Source: Microbacterium sp. 8M (GTDB taxonomy: Bacteria > Actinomycetota > Actinomycetes > Actinomycetales > Microbacteriaceae). From it: a stretch of DNA of 64,000 nt. A program made the translations under genes and the position numbers. Within the stretch, counting starts at the first letter, position 1; each line of letters starts with the position of its first letter. Below, piece by piece: positions 1 through 11,803 of the stretch. The stretch spans positions 2,403,092 through 2,467,091 of the forward strand of contig NZ_LR733284.1 of NCBI RefSeq assembly GCF_902506375.1, read 5' to 3'. The notes beneath the pieces were generated by a model, which had not been told where the DNA came from, searched no databases, and was given only the letters and a program-made list of their open reading frames with translations.

Positions 1-459
1 GCCGAGGCCTGGCTGCAGGCGATGAAGACGAACTCGGTCGCCTACAAGGGCAACTCCACCGCGATGAAGGCCGTGAACGCCGGCGAGGTCGACGGCGCGG
101 TCATCTACCACTACTACTGGTTCGGCGACCAGGCCTCCACCGGCGAGAACTCGAAGAACGTGCAGCTGCACTACTTCAAGAACCAGGATCCCGGCGCCTT
201 CGTGTCCATCTCCGGCGGCGGCGTGCTGAAGTCCAGCAAGCACGAGGCGGCCGCGCAGAAGTTCCTCGCGTTCGTCACGGGCGCCGAGGGGCAGAAGATC
301 CTGCAGACCGGCACGTCCTTCGAGTACCCGGTCGGATCCGGTGTCGCCGCGAACCCGAAGCTGGTGCCGCTCGAGGACCTGCAGGCGCCCACGATCGATC
401 CGGCTACCCTGAACTCCAAGCAGGTCACCGACCTGATGACCAAGGCCGGCCTCCTCTAA
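1..459 (+). CDS. Ferric-iron ABC transporter substrate-binding protein (C-terminal part)
   Basis: The frame is open from the first base, so the gene starts upstream of the window; 152 C-terminal residues are visible. It resembles the C-terminal lobe of periplasmic iron-binding proteins of the FbpA/AfuA/FutA class, including a YHYYWFGDQ segment (tyrosines of this kind bind Fe3+ in the family) and the closing pattern of a helix after KFLAFVTGAEGQKIL. In a Gram-positive it would be a lipoprotein, but the signal peptide lies outside the window. The permease and ATPase genes follow on the same strand, which supports an iron importer. The substrate is inferred; thiamine or another small-ligand binding protein is less likely. 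Confidence 0.82.
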   Translation, partial: AEAWLQAMKTNSVAYKGNSTAMKAVNAGEVDGAVIYHYYWFGDQASTGENSKNVQLHYFKNQDPGAFVSISGGGVLKSSKHEAAAQKFLAFVTGAEGQKILQTGTSFEYPVGSGVAANPKLVPLEDLQAPTIDPATLNSKQVTDLMTKAGLL

Positions 460-555
460 GGGACGGACATCGCCACCACGACACCGCAGAGGGCGGGCGG
501 AGCGCATCGGCTCCGCCCGCCCCGCGTCGTCCCCGGCGGCCTCGCCGGCGCCGTC

Positions 556-2115
556 GTGGTCGCCGCGGGCGTCGTCGTCGCGCTGCTCTCCCTGCTGCCG
601 CTGGCGTTCGTCGTCGGCACTGCGGCGCAGATCGGCTGGGCGCAGTCCGCGGCGCTCGTCTTCCGCCCGCGCGTGGGCGAGCTGCTCACCAACACCGTGC
701 TGCTCGTCGCCATCGCGGTGCCGCTGTGCGCGGTGATCGGCGTCGGCGGCGCCTGGCTCGTGGAGCGCACCTCGCTGGCCGGTGCGGGCGCCTGGGGGGC
801 CGTGCTCGCGATGCCTCTCGCGATCCCGGCGTTCGTCAACTCCTACGCCTGGGTGTCGGCCATTCCCTCGCTCGCCGGGCTCGGATCCGGTGTGCTCCTG
901 GCGACGCTGTCGTACTTCCCGCTCGTGTATCTGCCGGTGCGTGCCGCCCTCGCCCGGCTCGACCCTGCACTCGAGCAGGCGGCGGCGAGCCTGGGTCGCG
1001 GACCGGTGCGCGTGTTCTTCGGAACCGTGCTGCCCCAGCTGCGGCTCGCGCTGCTCGGCGGTGCACTGCTGGTCGGCCTGCACCTGCTCAGCGAATACGG
1101 CGCGTTCGCCCTGATCCGGTTTGACACGTTCACCACCGCGATCATGGATCAGTACCGGTCGACCTTCAACGGATCCGCGGGAAGCATGCTGTCCGGCGTG
1201 CTGATGCTGCTCTGCTTCGCCCTGCTCCTGCTGGAGAGCCGGGCGCGAGGACGGGCGCGCTACGCGCGGATCGGCTCAGGCACCGCATCTCCCCCGCGCC
1301 GCATCCGGTTGGGCATCGCGCAGCTCCCGGTGCAGCTCGTGCTGCTCGCCCTCGGCCTCGCCGCGCTCGGCGTGCCGGCCGTGGTGATCGGCAGCTGGCT
1401 CGCGCACGGCGGCGCGGCGGTCTGGCAGTCGCCGGATCTCGCGTCCACCCTGCTGCAGACCCTCACCCTCGCGCTCGGCGGCGGCGTGGTCACGGTCGCC
1501 GCCGCATTCCCGCTGTCCTGGCTCGCCGTGCGCCGGCCCGGCGCGTTCAGCCGGCTGCTGGAGCGGACGAACTACATTACGAGCTCGATGCCCGGGATCG
1601 TGCTGGCCCTGTCGCTGGTGACCGTCTCGCTGTTCTTTGCCCCGGCGCTGTACCAGACCACCGCGCTGCTGCTCCTCGCGTACGCCCTGCTGTTCCTTCC
1701 CCGCGCCCTGGTGCCGCTGCAGGCCGGCATCGCGCAGGCGCCCCGCAGCCTCGAAGAGGCCGCACAGGCACTGGGACGACGTCCCCTGCGCGCGTTCCTC
1801 GGCGTGACGCTGCGCCTGGTCGCGCCGGCGACGGCCGCCGCCCTCGCGATGGTGTTCCTCGCCGTCGCGGGCGAGCTCACCGCGACGCTGCTGCTGTCCC
1901 CGATCGGCGTGCAGACCCTGGCCACCCGGTTCTGGAGCCTGTCCAGCGAGATCGACTTCGCCGGAGCCGCGCCCTATGCGACACTGCTGATCGTGCTGTC
2001 CGCGCCCATGACGTACCTGCTGTTCCGGCAGTCCGCCGCACTCTCCACCGCGGGCCGCAGCGCGACCGGTGCCGGGTCGGCGCAGCCCGCATCCACGAAG
2101 GCGGACACCGCATGA
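556..2115 (+). CDS. Ferric-iron ABC transporter permease (FbpB type)
   Basis: A membrane protein of about 519 residues with two fused transport domains. Each half has an EAA-type loop that contacts the ATPase (EQAAASLGRGPVRVFFGTVL near residue 140, EEAAQALGRRPLRAFLGVTL near residue 400). It passes Fe3+ delivered by the upstream binding protein. The start is uncertain. GTG at 556 is the first conventional start in frame, but it falls inside the first membrane segment and has no ribosome site. The frame is open back to the previous stop, where AAGGGA is followed at normal spacing by ATC (469), so an unusual start there is possible. The stop overlaps the ATPase start. Confidence 0.85.
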   Translation: MVAAGVVVALLSLLPLAFVVGTAAQIGWAQSAALVFRPRVGELLTNTVLLVAIAVPLCAVIGVGGAWLVERTSLAGAGAWGAVLAMPLAIPAFVNSYAWVSAIPSLAGLGSGVLLATLSYFPLVYLPVRAALARLDPALEQAAASLGRGPVRVFFGTVLPQLRLALLGGALLVGLHLLSEYGAFALIRFDTFTTAIMDQYRSTFNGSAGSMLSGVLMLLCFALLLLESRARGRARYARIGSGTASPPRRIRLGIAQLPVQLVLLALGLAALGVPAVVIGSWLAHGGAAVWQSPDLASTLLQTLTLALGGGVVTVAAAFPLSWLAVRRPGAFSRLLERTNYITSSMPGIVLALSLVTVSLFFAPALYQTTALLLLAYALLFLPRALVPLQAGIAQAPRSLEEAAQALGRRPLRAFLGVTLRLVAPATAAALAMVFLAVAGELTATLLLSPIGVQTLATRFWSLSSEIDFAGAAPYATLLIVLSAPMTYLLFRQSAALSTAGRSATGAGSAQPASTKADTA

Positions 2116-3236
2116 CGGCGCGCAACCTCGGATCCTTCGGCGCCGTGCCCTCCCCGGGCACCGGACCGCTGCCGACCGCGCACCTGCAGATCGCCGGCGT
2201 CACCGCCTCGTACGGCGGACGCCGGGTGCTGCACGGCGTCGACCTGGCCGTGCAGCACGGCGGCATCACCGCCGTGGTGGGCGCCTCCGGGTCGGGCAAG
2301 ACGACGCTGCTGCGGATCATCGCCGGCTTCGAGCGGCCCGACAGCGGCGAGGTCGTCCTCGGATCCACGACCGTGGCGGGGCCCGGATCCTGGGTTCCGG
2401 TGCATCGTCGCGACATCGGCTACGTCACGCAGGACGGGGGTCTGTTCCCGCACCTGTCGGTCGCCCGCAACATCTCCTTCGGCCTGGACGACCTCAGCCG
2501 CACGGAGCGCCGTCAGCGGGTCTCCGACCTCCTGGACCTCGTCTCGCTGCCGCAGGACGTCGCGGAGCGCCGCCCCGATCAGCTCTCCGGGGGCCAGCAG
2601 CAGCGCGTGGCGATCGCCCGCGCGCTCGCCCGCAAGCCCGAGCTGATGCTGCTCGACGAGCCGTTCTCCGCCCTCGACACCGGGCTGCGCGCCGCGACCC
2701 GCGAAGCGGTGGCCCGAATCCTCACGGACGCCGGGACGACCACTATCCTCGTCACGCACGACCAGTCTGAGGCGCTGAGCTTCGCCGACCAGGTGGCGGT
2801 GATGCGCGACGGCCGGCTCGTGCAGACCGGTCATCCCTTCGTCGTGTACACGCGCCCCGTCGACCGCGGCGTGGCCGAGTTCCTCGGCGAGGCGATCGTG
2901 CTGGACGCCTGGCTGGACGGCTCCCTCGCCTCCTGTGCGCTGGGCTACGTGCCGGTGCGCAATCCGCCGGCGCAGGGGCACGTGCAGCTCATGCTGCGCC
3001 CGGAGCAGGTGCAGCTCGTCGCCGACTCTCCGATCCGCGCAACCGTCGAAGAGGGCGTGTACTTCGGATCCGAGACCTCCGCCCGCATCCGGCTGGAGCC
3101 CCGTCCGGACGCGGATCCCCGCCTCGACCCTGTGCCGCCGGTGATCACGATCCGGCACGCGAACACCGCCCTCGCCCGTCCCGGCCAGCGGGTCGCGCTG
3201 CGCGTGGTCGGCGAGGGCGTCGCGTTCCCCGTCTAG
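2112..3236 (+). CDS. Ferric-iron ABC transporter ATP-binding protein (FbpC type)
   Basis: ATPase of 374 residues that powers the iron importer. Visible motifs: Walker A GASGSGKTT (57-65), Q-loop YVTQDGGLFPH, signature LSGGQQQRVAIARAL, Walker B LMLLDEPFSALD, and H-loop LVTHDQSEA. About 120 residues follow the ATPase domain and match the TOBE-type regulatory region of the FbpC/PotA/MalK class. Its ATG overlaps the permease stop (ATGA), so the two are translationally coupled. Substrate assignment rests on the neighbours. Confidence 0.88.
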   Translation: MTARNLGSFGAVPSPGTGPLPTAHLQIAGVTASYGGRRVLHGVDLAVQHGGITAVVGASGSGKTTLLRIIAGFERPDSGEVVLGSTTVAGPGSWVPVHRRDIGYVTQDGGLFPHLSVARNISFGLDDLSRTERRQRVSDLLDLVSLPQDVAERRPDQLSGGQQQRVAIARALARKPELMLLDEPFSALDTGLRAATREAVARILTDAGTTTILVTHDQSEALSFADQVAVMRDGRLVQTGHPFVVYTRPVDRGVAEFLGEAIVLDAWLDGSLASCALGYVPVRNPPAQGHVQLMLRPEQVQLVADSPIRATVEEGVYFGSETSARIRLEPRPDADPRLDPVPPVITIRHANTALARPGQRVALRVVGEGVAFPV

Positions 3237-3297
3237 CCGCAGCCCGCGAAACGCAGAACAGGCGCCCCCGAAGGGACGCCCGTTCCGATGGATCGAT

Positions 3298-5054
<1,757 letters not shown>

Positions 5055-5057
5055 GGA

Positions 5058-6860
5058 TCAGTCCTCCTCGTCGAAGGCGGGCGCGTGGTCGCGCGCGTAC
5101 TGGATGTAGCTGTTGCTGACTCCCTGCGGCACCATCGGCCACACCATGGCGTCGGCGCTCACGACGAAGTCGATCACGACGGGGCGATCGTTCGTCTCGA
5201 GCGCGAGCTTGATGGCGGCGTCGATCTCCTCCTCCTTCTCCACCCGGATCGCGAGGCAGCCGTAGGCCTCGGCGAGCTTGACGAAGTCGGGGATCCGGAT
5301 CGTGCCGTGACCGGTGTTCAGGTCGGTGTTGGAGTGCCGCCCCTCGTAGAACAGGGTCTGCCACTGGCGGACCATGCCCAGGGAGGAGTTGTTGATGATC
5401 GCGACCTTGATCGGGATGTCGTTGATGACGCAGGTGGCGAGCTCCTGGTTGGTCATCTGGAAGCAGCCGTCGCCGTCGATCGCCCACACCACGCGGTCCG
5501 GCTCGGCGACCTTCGCGCCCATGGCCGCCGGCACGGCGTAGCCCATGGTCCCGGCGCCGCCCGAGTTCAGCCAGGAGTTCGGGCGCTCGTACTTGATGAA
5601 CTGCGCGGCCCACATCTGGTGCTGGCCGACGCCGGCGACGTACACCGCCTCGGGGCCGGTGAGCTCGCCGATGCGCTGGATCACGTGCTGCGGCGACATC
5701 AGGCCGTCCTCCGGCGGCGTGTAGCCGAGCGGGAATTCGGCACGCAGACCGTCGAGGTAGGCCCACCACTCCGCGATGTCGCCCTTGGCGCCACCGGTGA
5801 GGCCGCGGAACGCCGCCTCCAGGTCGGTGATGACCTCGCGCACGCCGCCCACGATCGGGACGTCGGCGGTGCGGATCTTGGAGATCTCGGCCGGGTCGAT
5901 GTCGACGTGCACCACCTTGGCGTTCGGCGCGAACAGCTCCGCCTTGCCCGTGACGCGGTCGTCGAAGCGCGTGCCGAGGGCGACCAGCAGATCGGCCTCC
6001 TGCAGCGCCAGCACGGCCGGCACCGTGCCGTGCATGCCCGGCATGCCGACGTGCTGCGGGTGCGAGTCGGGGAACGCGCCGCGCGCCATCAGCGTGGTGA
6101 CGACCGGGGCGCCGGTGAGCTCGGCGAGTGCGAGCAGCTCCTCGGAGGCGCGACCGCGGATGATGCCGCCGCCGACGTAGAGCACCGGCTTCTTGGCCTC
6201 CGCGAGCAGCGTCGCCGCGGCCTGGATCTGCTTGCCGTGCGCCTTGGTCACGGGGCGGTAGCCGGGCAGGTCGTACTTCGGCGGCCACACGAACGGGGCG
6301 GTGGCCTGCTGCGCGTCCTTGGTGATGTCCACGAGCACGGGGCCCGGGCGGCCCGTCGCCGCGATCTCGAACGCCGCCGCGATGGCGCCCGGGATGTCCT
6401 CCGGCCGCTTGACGAGGATCGAGTGCTTGGTGATCGGCATGGTGATGCCGACGATGTCGGCCTCCTGGAACGCGTCCGTGCCCATCAGACGCGAGAACAC
6501 CTGACCGGTGATCGCGACGATCGGGATGGAGTCCATGTAGGCGTCCGCGATCGCCGTGACGAGGTTCGTCGCACCGGGACCGGAGGTGGCGATGGTCACG
6601 CCGACCTTGCCAGAGGCGGTGGCGTACCCCTCGGCCGCGTGCCCGCCGCCCTGCTCGTGGCGCACGAGGATGTGGCGCAGCTCGGTCGACGCCATCAGGG
6701 GGTCGTAGACCTCCATGATCGCGCCGCCGGGGATGCCGAACACATCGGTGACGCCGAGGAGCTCGAGGGAGCGGACGACGGCCTGCGCGCCGGTGAGAAC
6801 GGGGGCCGCCGCCGGACGGGCGGGCGGGCGAGGGACGGCTGGAGCGGTATCAGCGGTCAT
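5058..6860 (-). CDS. ilvB: Acetolactate synthase large (catalytic) subunit
   Basis: Thiamine-diphosphate enzyme of 600 residues that condenses pyruvate with pyruvate or 2-oxobutyrate, the first common step of branched-chain amino acid synthesis. The N-terminal catalytic region carries [14 protein letters not shown] and [14 protein letters not shown] (the Glu activates ThDP). The ThDP/Mg site is [15 protein letters not shown] followed by AIINNSS. An Ala/Pro-rich N-terminus of about 20 residues precedes the core. ATG at 6860 has AAGGAA upstream. First gene of ilvBNC, preceded by a 424-bp region containing strong hairpins. Confidence 0.96.
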   Translation of the reverse strand: MTADTAPAVPRPPARPAAAPVLTGAQAVVRSLELLGVTDVFGIPGGAIMEVYDPLMASTELRHILVRHEQGGGHAAEGYATASGKVGVTIATSGPGATNLVTAIADAYMDSIPIVAITGQVFSRLMGTDAFQEADIVGITMPITKHSILVKRPEDIPGAIAAAFEIAATGRPGPVLVDITKDAQQATAPFVWPPKYDLPGYRPVTKAHGKQIQAAATLLAEAKKPVLYVGGGIIRGRASEELLALAELTGAPVVTTLMARGAFPDSHPQHVGMPGMHGTVPAVLALQEADLLVALGTRFDDRVTGKAELFAPNAKVVHVDIDPAEISKIRTADVPIVGGVREVITDLEAAFRGLTGGAKGDIAEWWAYLDGLRAEFPLGYTPPEDGLMSPQHVIQRIGELTGPEAVYVAGVGQHQMWAAQFIKYERPNSWLNSGGAGTMGYAVPAAMGAKVAEPDRVVWAIDGDGCFQMTNQELATCVINDIPIKVAIINNSSLGMVRQWQTLFYEGRHSNTDLNTGHGTIRIPDFVKLAEAYGCLAIRVEKEEEIDAAIKLALETNDRPVVIDFVVSADAMVWPMVPQGVSNSYIQYARDHAPAFDEED

Positions 6861-7206
6861 CTGGGTTCCTTGCGGTGATGGACGATCGACGGAAGCGGCG
6901 GGTCAGAACCCCGCCGCGGACGGCTCTCCGACCCGGTCCGCCGGAAGCGGACCACAGGGGTCGGTAAGACAGGGCTGGAACGCCTCGGGTGCAGCGCGGA
7001 GAAGTCGGCTCGACATCGCGACGAACACCGTCGCGGTAGGAGCCCGGCTCAGGCGTCCCGGCGAGTGGGCCGAGAGCGCGAGCCGCGATATCGACCCGAA
7101 TCAGATCACCATCGCGCCCGACGGCCCGCAGGACCGCCGGAGCTCTGCGTCCGACCCGGGATCCGGTTGTGCCGATCACGCATCGAACGTGCATCAAGCC
7201 TAACGC
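6861..7206 (-). promoter_or_regulatory. Structured 5' leader region of ilvB
   Basis: This stretch has no convincing gene. Reading toward ilvB, it contains a long hairpin (6928-6964: arms CCGACCC+GGTCCGC and GCGGACC+GGGTCGG, loop CGGAA, four-base bulge) and a second hairpin (6895-6917: GCGGCGGG / CCCGCCGC, 7-nt loop) that ends 34 nt before the ilvB ATG. A minimal ATG-GTG-ATC-TGA (Met-Val-Ile-stop) lies at 7112-7101 but has no clear ribosome site. The layout resembles an attenuation leader for branched-chain amino acids; this is inference, and no classic U-tract follows the second stem. Confidence 0.4.
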
Positions 7207-7284
7207 ATGATCGCGGCGGGTCCTGACGCTCGCGCACGCGACGGTCGGACGACCGGATCCGTGCTGAGCGCGCATGGAAGCAGT

Positions 7285-8069
7285 CTATTGCGCGGCCGCC
7301 CGGGCATCGGCCAGCGCATCGAGCAGCACCGCGAAGGCTGCCGGATCCGGCACCCGCAGCGTCGCCGCGGTCTCGCCGGCACCGATCCGCACCCCCACAT
7401 CCTCGCCGGAGAGGGTGCGCATGCCGTCCTCGTCGGTGACGTCGTCACCGGCGAACAGCACCGCGGTGGCCTGCACGTGCGACCGCAGCCGCGACAGCGC
7501 CACGTCCTTGCCCTCGTCGCGCCAGGAGTACTCGCGCAGGTGGTGGCCGGTGCGGCGCCGCCAGGTCGGGATCCGCTGCGGCGCCCACTTCTCGACCCGC
7601 ACGAACGCGAGCTCCTCCTGACCCGGCGCCGCAGTGCGCGTGTGCACGCCGAACCCGAAGGTCTTCGGCTCGTAGACCACGCCGTCCAGATCCGCGATCA
7701 GCGACCGCAGCTCGTCGATGACCTCCGCCTTGTCGGCGGGCTCCGTGGACAGGTCGGTCTCCTCCCCGGTGTCGGGGAACCAGAACTGCGCACCGTGCGA
7801 GCCTGCGAGCAGGATCCGCGACGAGTCGTCGTGCTCGGTGACCTCGCGCAGATCGTGCAGACTCCGTCCCGACGCGTAGGCCACGAAGGTGTCCGGCAGC
7901 GCGGTGAGGCGGTTCACCGCGGCGACCGCCTCGGGCAGCGCGCGTGCGGTCATGGGGTCGGCGACGTGCGGCGACAGCGTGCCGTCGAAATCGAGCGCGA
8001 CCAGCAGGCGCGGTGTGCGGGCGAGCGCGGAGAGGGCGGGATCGGTGGTGCCGGGCGTCCAGTCGCGGG

Positions 8070-8073
<4 letters not shown>
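7285..8073 (-). CDS. otsB: Trehalose-6-phosphate phosphatase
   Basis: HAD-superfamily phosphatase of 262 residues that removes the phosphate from trehalose-6-phosphate made by OtsA. Motif I is LDFDGTLSP near residue 28 and motif IV is FAGDDVTDEDGM in the C-terminal part; GSHGAQFW is also typical of OtsB. The ATG at 8073 overlaps the otsA stop (ATGA). Trehalose serves as a compatible solute and stress protectant in actinobacteria. Confidence 0.93.
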
Positions 8074-9488
<1,415 letters not shown>

Positions 9489-9523
9489 GGAACGCTCCTC
9501 ACGGCAGCGGTGGTTGCCTCTCC

Positions 9524-9529
9524 AGGCTA
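9524..9529 (-). promoter_or_regulatory. Putative -10 element of otsAB
   Basis: TAGCCT on the minus strand, 35 nt before the otsA ATG, leaving a short leader that contains the GAGGAG ribosome site. No clear -35 was recognised. Confidence 0.4.
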
Positions 9530-9557
9530 TCCACACCGGCCGCCGGAGTCGCGCGGG

Positions 9558-10784
9558 TCACCCCGCGGCGCGGCGGGAGAGGGCCGGCACGACGTTCACC
9601 ACGCCCGCCGCCAGCACCAGGGCCGCGGCGATCACCGGCAGCAGGAGGGCCGGCGATGCGCCCGCGCTGTCGGCGACCTGCCCGGTCGCGACCGCGCCGA
9701 TCGCCTGGCCCACGATCAGCGCGGATCCGAGCATCGTCATGACCGTGGCGGAGCGGTCGGCGGGGCCGAAGGCCGCGCCGAGGCTGAACTGCGTGACGAG
9801 GGTCGGGCCGATGCCGCACCCCATCACCGTCAGGGCGATCAGCATCGCCGTGACGTCGTGCACCCAGGGCAGCATCAGGCTGCCGCCGAACAGCACCGCG
9901 GCGAACAGCAGCCAGCGTGCCGGCAGAGGGAACCGCGCCGGCAGGAACGCGACTCCGAGAGCGAGGATCGCGGATCCCACGCCCATCGCGCCGTACAGCA
10001 GGCCGGCCTCCTCGGCACGCCCGTGCGCGGTCATGAACGCGGTGAGCGAGGTGAGCATGGCGCCGAAGAACAGGCCCACGCCGAACATGCCGATGAGGAC
10101 GATCAGCAGTCGAGGCCGGAACAGCTCGGACGCCCGGGAGGTGGCCCGGCCGTCAGCACGGCGCTGGGCGGAGACGTGCGCGGCGGTGGGATGCAGGGCA
10201 AAAGCGCCGACGAACAGGAGGATGAGGGCGGCGGCGACCGCCAGAGGCATCCACGGGGCGATCGCGGTGGCGAGCACGCCCACCAGGAACGGCCCGAACA
10301 CGAACACGGTCTCATCGGCGGCCGACTCGTACGACATCGTCGACGACGTGGTGCGAGCCTGACGCTCAGCGGGGATCCGCTCGGCGATGATCGTCACCAG
10401 CCGCGATCGCGACATCGGCGAGACCTGCGGCGCGGTGGCGCCGATCGCGAAGGCGCTCAGCAGCACGAGCGGCTCGGGCGCCGTCGAGTAGACGATGATC
10501 GTGAATCCGATCACGGCGGCGGCGTTGGCGAATGCCAGCAGGCCGAGCACGATGCGCTGCCCGCGGCGGTCGGCGGCGGCCCCGAGCAGCGGGCCGAAGC
10601 AGGCGGTCCCGACACCCACGGCCGCCGAGGTGAGTCCGCCGAGGGCCACGGACTCGCGGGCGGCGACCACCACGGTGAGCACGCCGACCACCATCATGGC
10701 GAACGGCAGGCGCGCGACGAAGGCGATGAGGAAGTACGGCAGTCCTGCGATGCGCAGCAGACTGATCTTGCTGTTCTGTGTCAT
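9558..10784 (-). CDS. MFS transporter
   Basis: Integral membrane protein of 408 residues with about 12 hydrophobic segments in two halves, as in the major facilitator superfamily. The first half includes GPLLGAAADRRGQRIVLGLL, the cytoplasmic loop motif between helices 2 and 3. The substrate cannot be read from sequence; relatives are often annotated as drug or sugar efflux proteins. It stands alone, 70 nt upstream of otsA on the same strand. Confidence 0.8.
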   Translation of the reverse strand: MTQNSKISLLRIAGLPYFLIAFVARLPFAMMVVGVLTVVVAARESVALGGLTSAAVGVGTACFGPLLGAAADRRGQRIVLGLLAFANAAAVIGFTIIVYSTAPEPLVLLSAFAIGATAPQVSPMSRSRLVTIIAERIPAERQARTTSSTMSYESAADETVFVFGPFLVGVLATAIAPWMPLAVAAALILLFVGAFALHPTAAHVSAQRRADGRATSRASELFRPRLLIVLIGMFGVGLFFGAMLTSLTAFMTAHGRAEEAGLLYGAMGVGSAILALGVAFLPARFPLPARWLLFAAVLFGGSLMLPWVHDVTAMLIALTVMGCGIGPTLVTQFSLGAAFGPADRSATVMTMLGSALIVGQAIGAVATGQVADSAGASPALLLPVIAAALVLAAGVVNVVPALSRRAAG

Positions 10785-10978
10785 GGGCTCTCACGCGTCT
10801 CCGACGCGGGGTACGGGTGCCGCCGCTGCCCGTCGGGGAGCCGACGTCCGGTAGATGCACAGCTGCGGGTCGCGAGGGACCCGCGTCCGAGGATACAGGT
10901 CGTCCCGTCCTGGCGGATGAGGGGGCGTCCCCGGTCTGGACCGCCGTGGCGACCGCGACCGAACACGCCACCGCGAGG

Positions 10979-10984
10979 TAGCGT
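10979..10984 (+). promoter_or_regulatory. Leaderless -10 of the 92-aa membrane protein gene
   Basis: TAGCGT followed by 6 nt (GGAGGC) and ATG. A transcript from this box would start at or next to the start codon. Confidence 0.55.
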
Positions 10985-10990
10985 GGAGGC

Positions 10991-11269
10991 ATGCGCAACT
11001 ACCTCTTCGCAAGCGGTCTGTTCGGCGCGGTCACCAGCGGGATCGCGATGCTGCGGGGCACGCGCGACGCACCGGTCACCTGGCGCGCCGTGCTGGCGTG
11101 GGTCAGCTGGGGCATCACGGTCGCACTCGCGATCGGGGCGATCGTCGACTTCCGTCGCGATCAGCGCGGCGAGCAGGTCGCCTACGACTCCCCCGTCGCA
11201 CCGCTGCAGTTCAAGCGTGCCAAGAAGGAGCTCAAGGCCGCGCAGAAGGCGCGCAAATCCGGCCGCTGA
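10991..11269 (+). CDS. Small two-helix membrane protein, unknown function
   Basis: 92 residues with two hydrophobic segments (about 4-20 and 31-50) and a Lys/Arg/Ala-rich cytoplasmic tail (FKRAKKELKAAQKARKSGR). I do not recognise the family. The ATG is placed 6 nt after a TAGCGT box, which supports a leaderless start. It stands alone between a divergent MFS gene and a convergent GNAT gene. Confidence 0.65.
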   Translation: MRNYLFASGLFGAVTSGIAMLRGTRDAPVTWRAVLAWVSWGITVALAIGAIVDFRRDQRGEQVAYDSPVAPLQFKRAKKELKAAQKARKSGR

Positions 11270-11306
11270 CCGCCCTGAGACCGTTCCGGTGGTTGCCCGG
11301 CCGGAG

Positions 11307-11753
11307 TCAGTGCAGGTCGATCTGGTAGTGGATGAAGCCGCTGCGCTCGGCGACCCGGTCGTAGAGAGCCCGGGCCGTGGCGTTGGTCTCGGCGGTGAGC
11401 CAGTAGAGCTTGTCGCTGCCGGCCGCCCTGGCCGCGTCGGCGACATGCGCGATCAGCGCGCGCCCGACGCCTCCGCCGCGGGCCGACGGCTCCACGTAGA
11501 GGTCCTCGAGGTAGGTGTAGCCCGTCTTCGACCACGTGGCCGGGTGCGCGAACCAGTGCACGATGCCGACCGCACGCCCGTCGTCGTCACGCGCGATCGC
11601 TCCGTGGATGGCACCGTCCGGATCCGCGATCCGCGCGAAGGTGGACGCGGTGACATCGTCGGCGAGGGTCGACTCGTAGAACGTCAGGTACGCCTGCCAC
11701 AGCGGCAGCCAGTCGTCGCGGTCGGCCTCGGTGAGCGCGTGGATCGTGGTCAT
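11307..11753 (-). CDS. GNAT family N-acetyltransferase
   Basis: 148 residues with the GNAT acetyl-CoA site: YLEDLYVEPSARGGGVGRALIAHVADAARA, containing the R-x-x-G-x-G/A loop near residues 92-97, followed by LYWLTAETNATARALYDRV. The substrate is unknown; the pattern with conserved N-x-x-A-x-x-L-Y is typical of small-molecule or amino-terminal acetyltransferases. Single gene with a leaderless-type promoter. Confidence 0.82.
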   Translation of the reverse strand: MTTIHALTEADRDDWLPLWQAYLTFYESTLADDVTASTFARIADPDGAIHGAIARDDDGRAVGIVHWFAHPATWSKTGYTYLEDLYVEPSARGGGVGRALIAHVADAARAAGSDKLYWLTAETNATARALYDRVAERSGFIHYQIDLH

Positions 11754-11759
11754 CCGCCG

Positions 11760-11765
11760 ATCCTA
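11760..11765 (-). promoter_or_regulatory. Leaderless -10 of the GNAT gene
   Basis: Minus-strand TAGGAT, 6 nt before the ATG at 11753. Confidence 0.55.
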
Positions 11766-11803
11766 CGGGGCACCGGGGCGCACGTGCCCCGGTGCCCCTG
11801 CCG

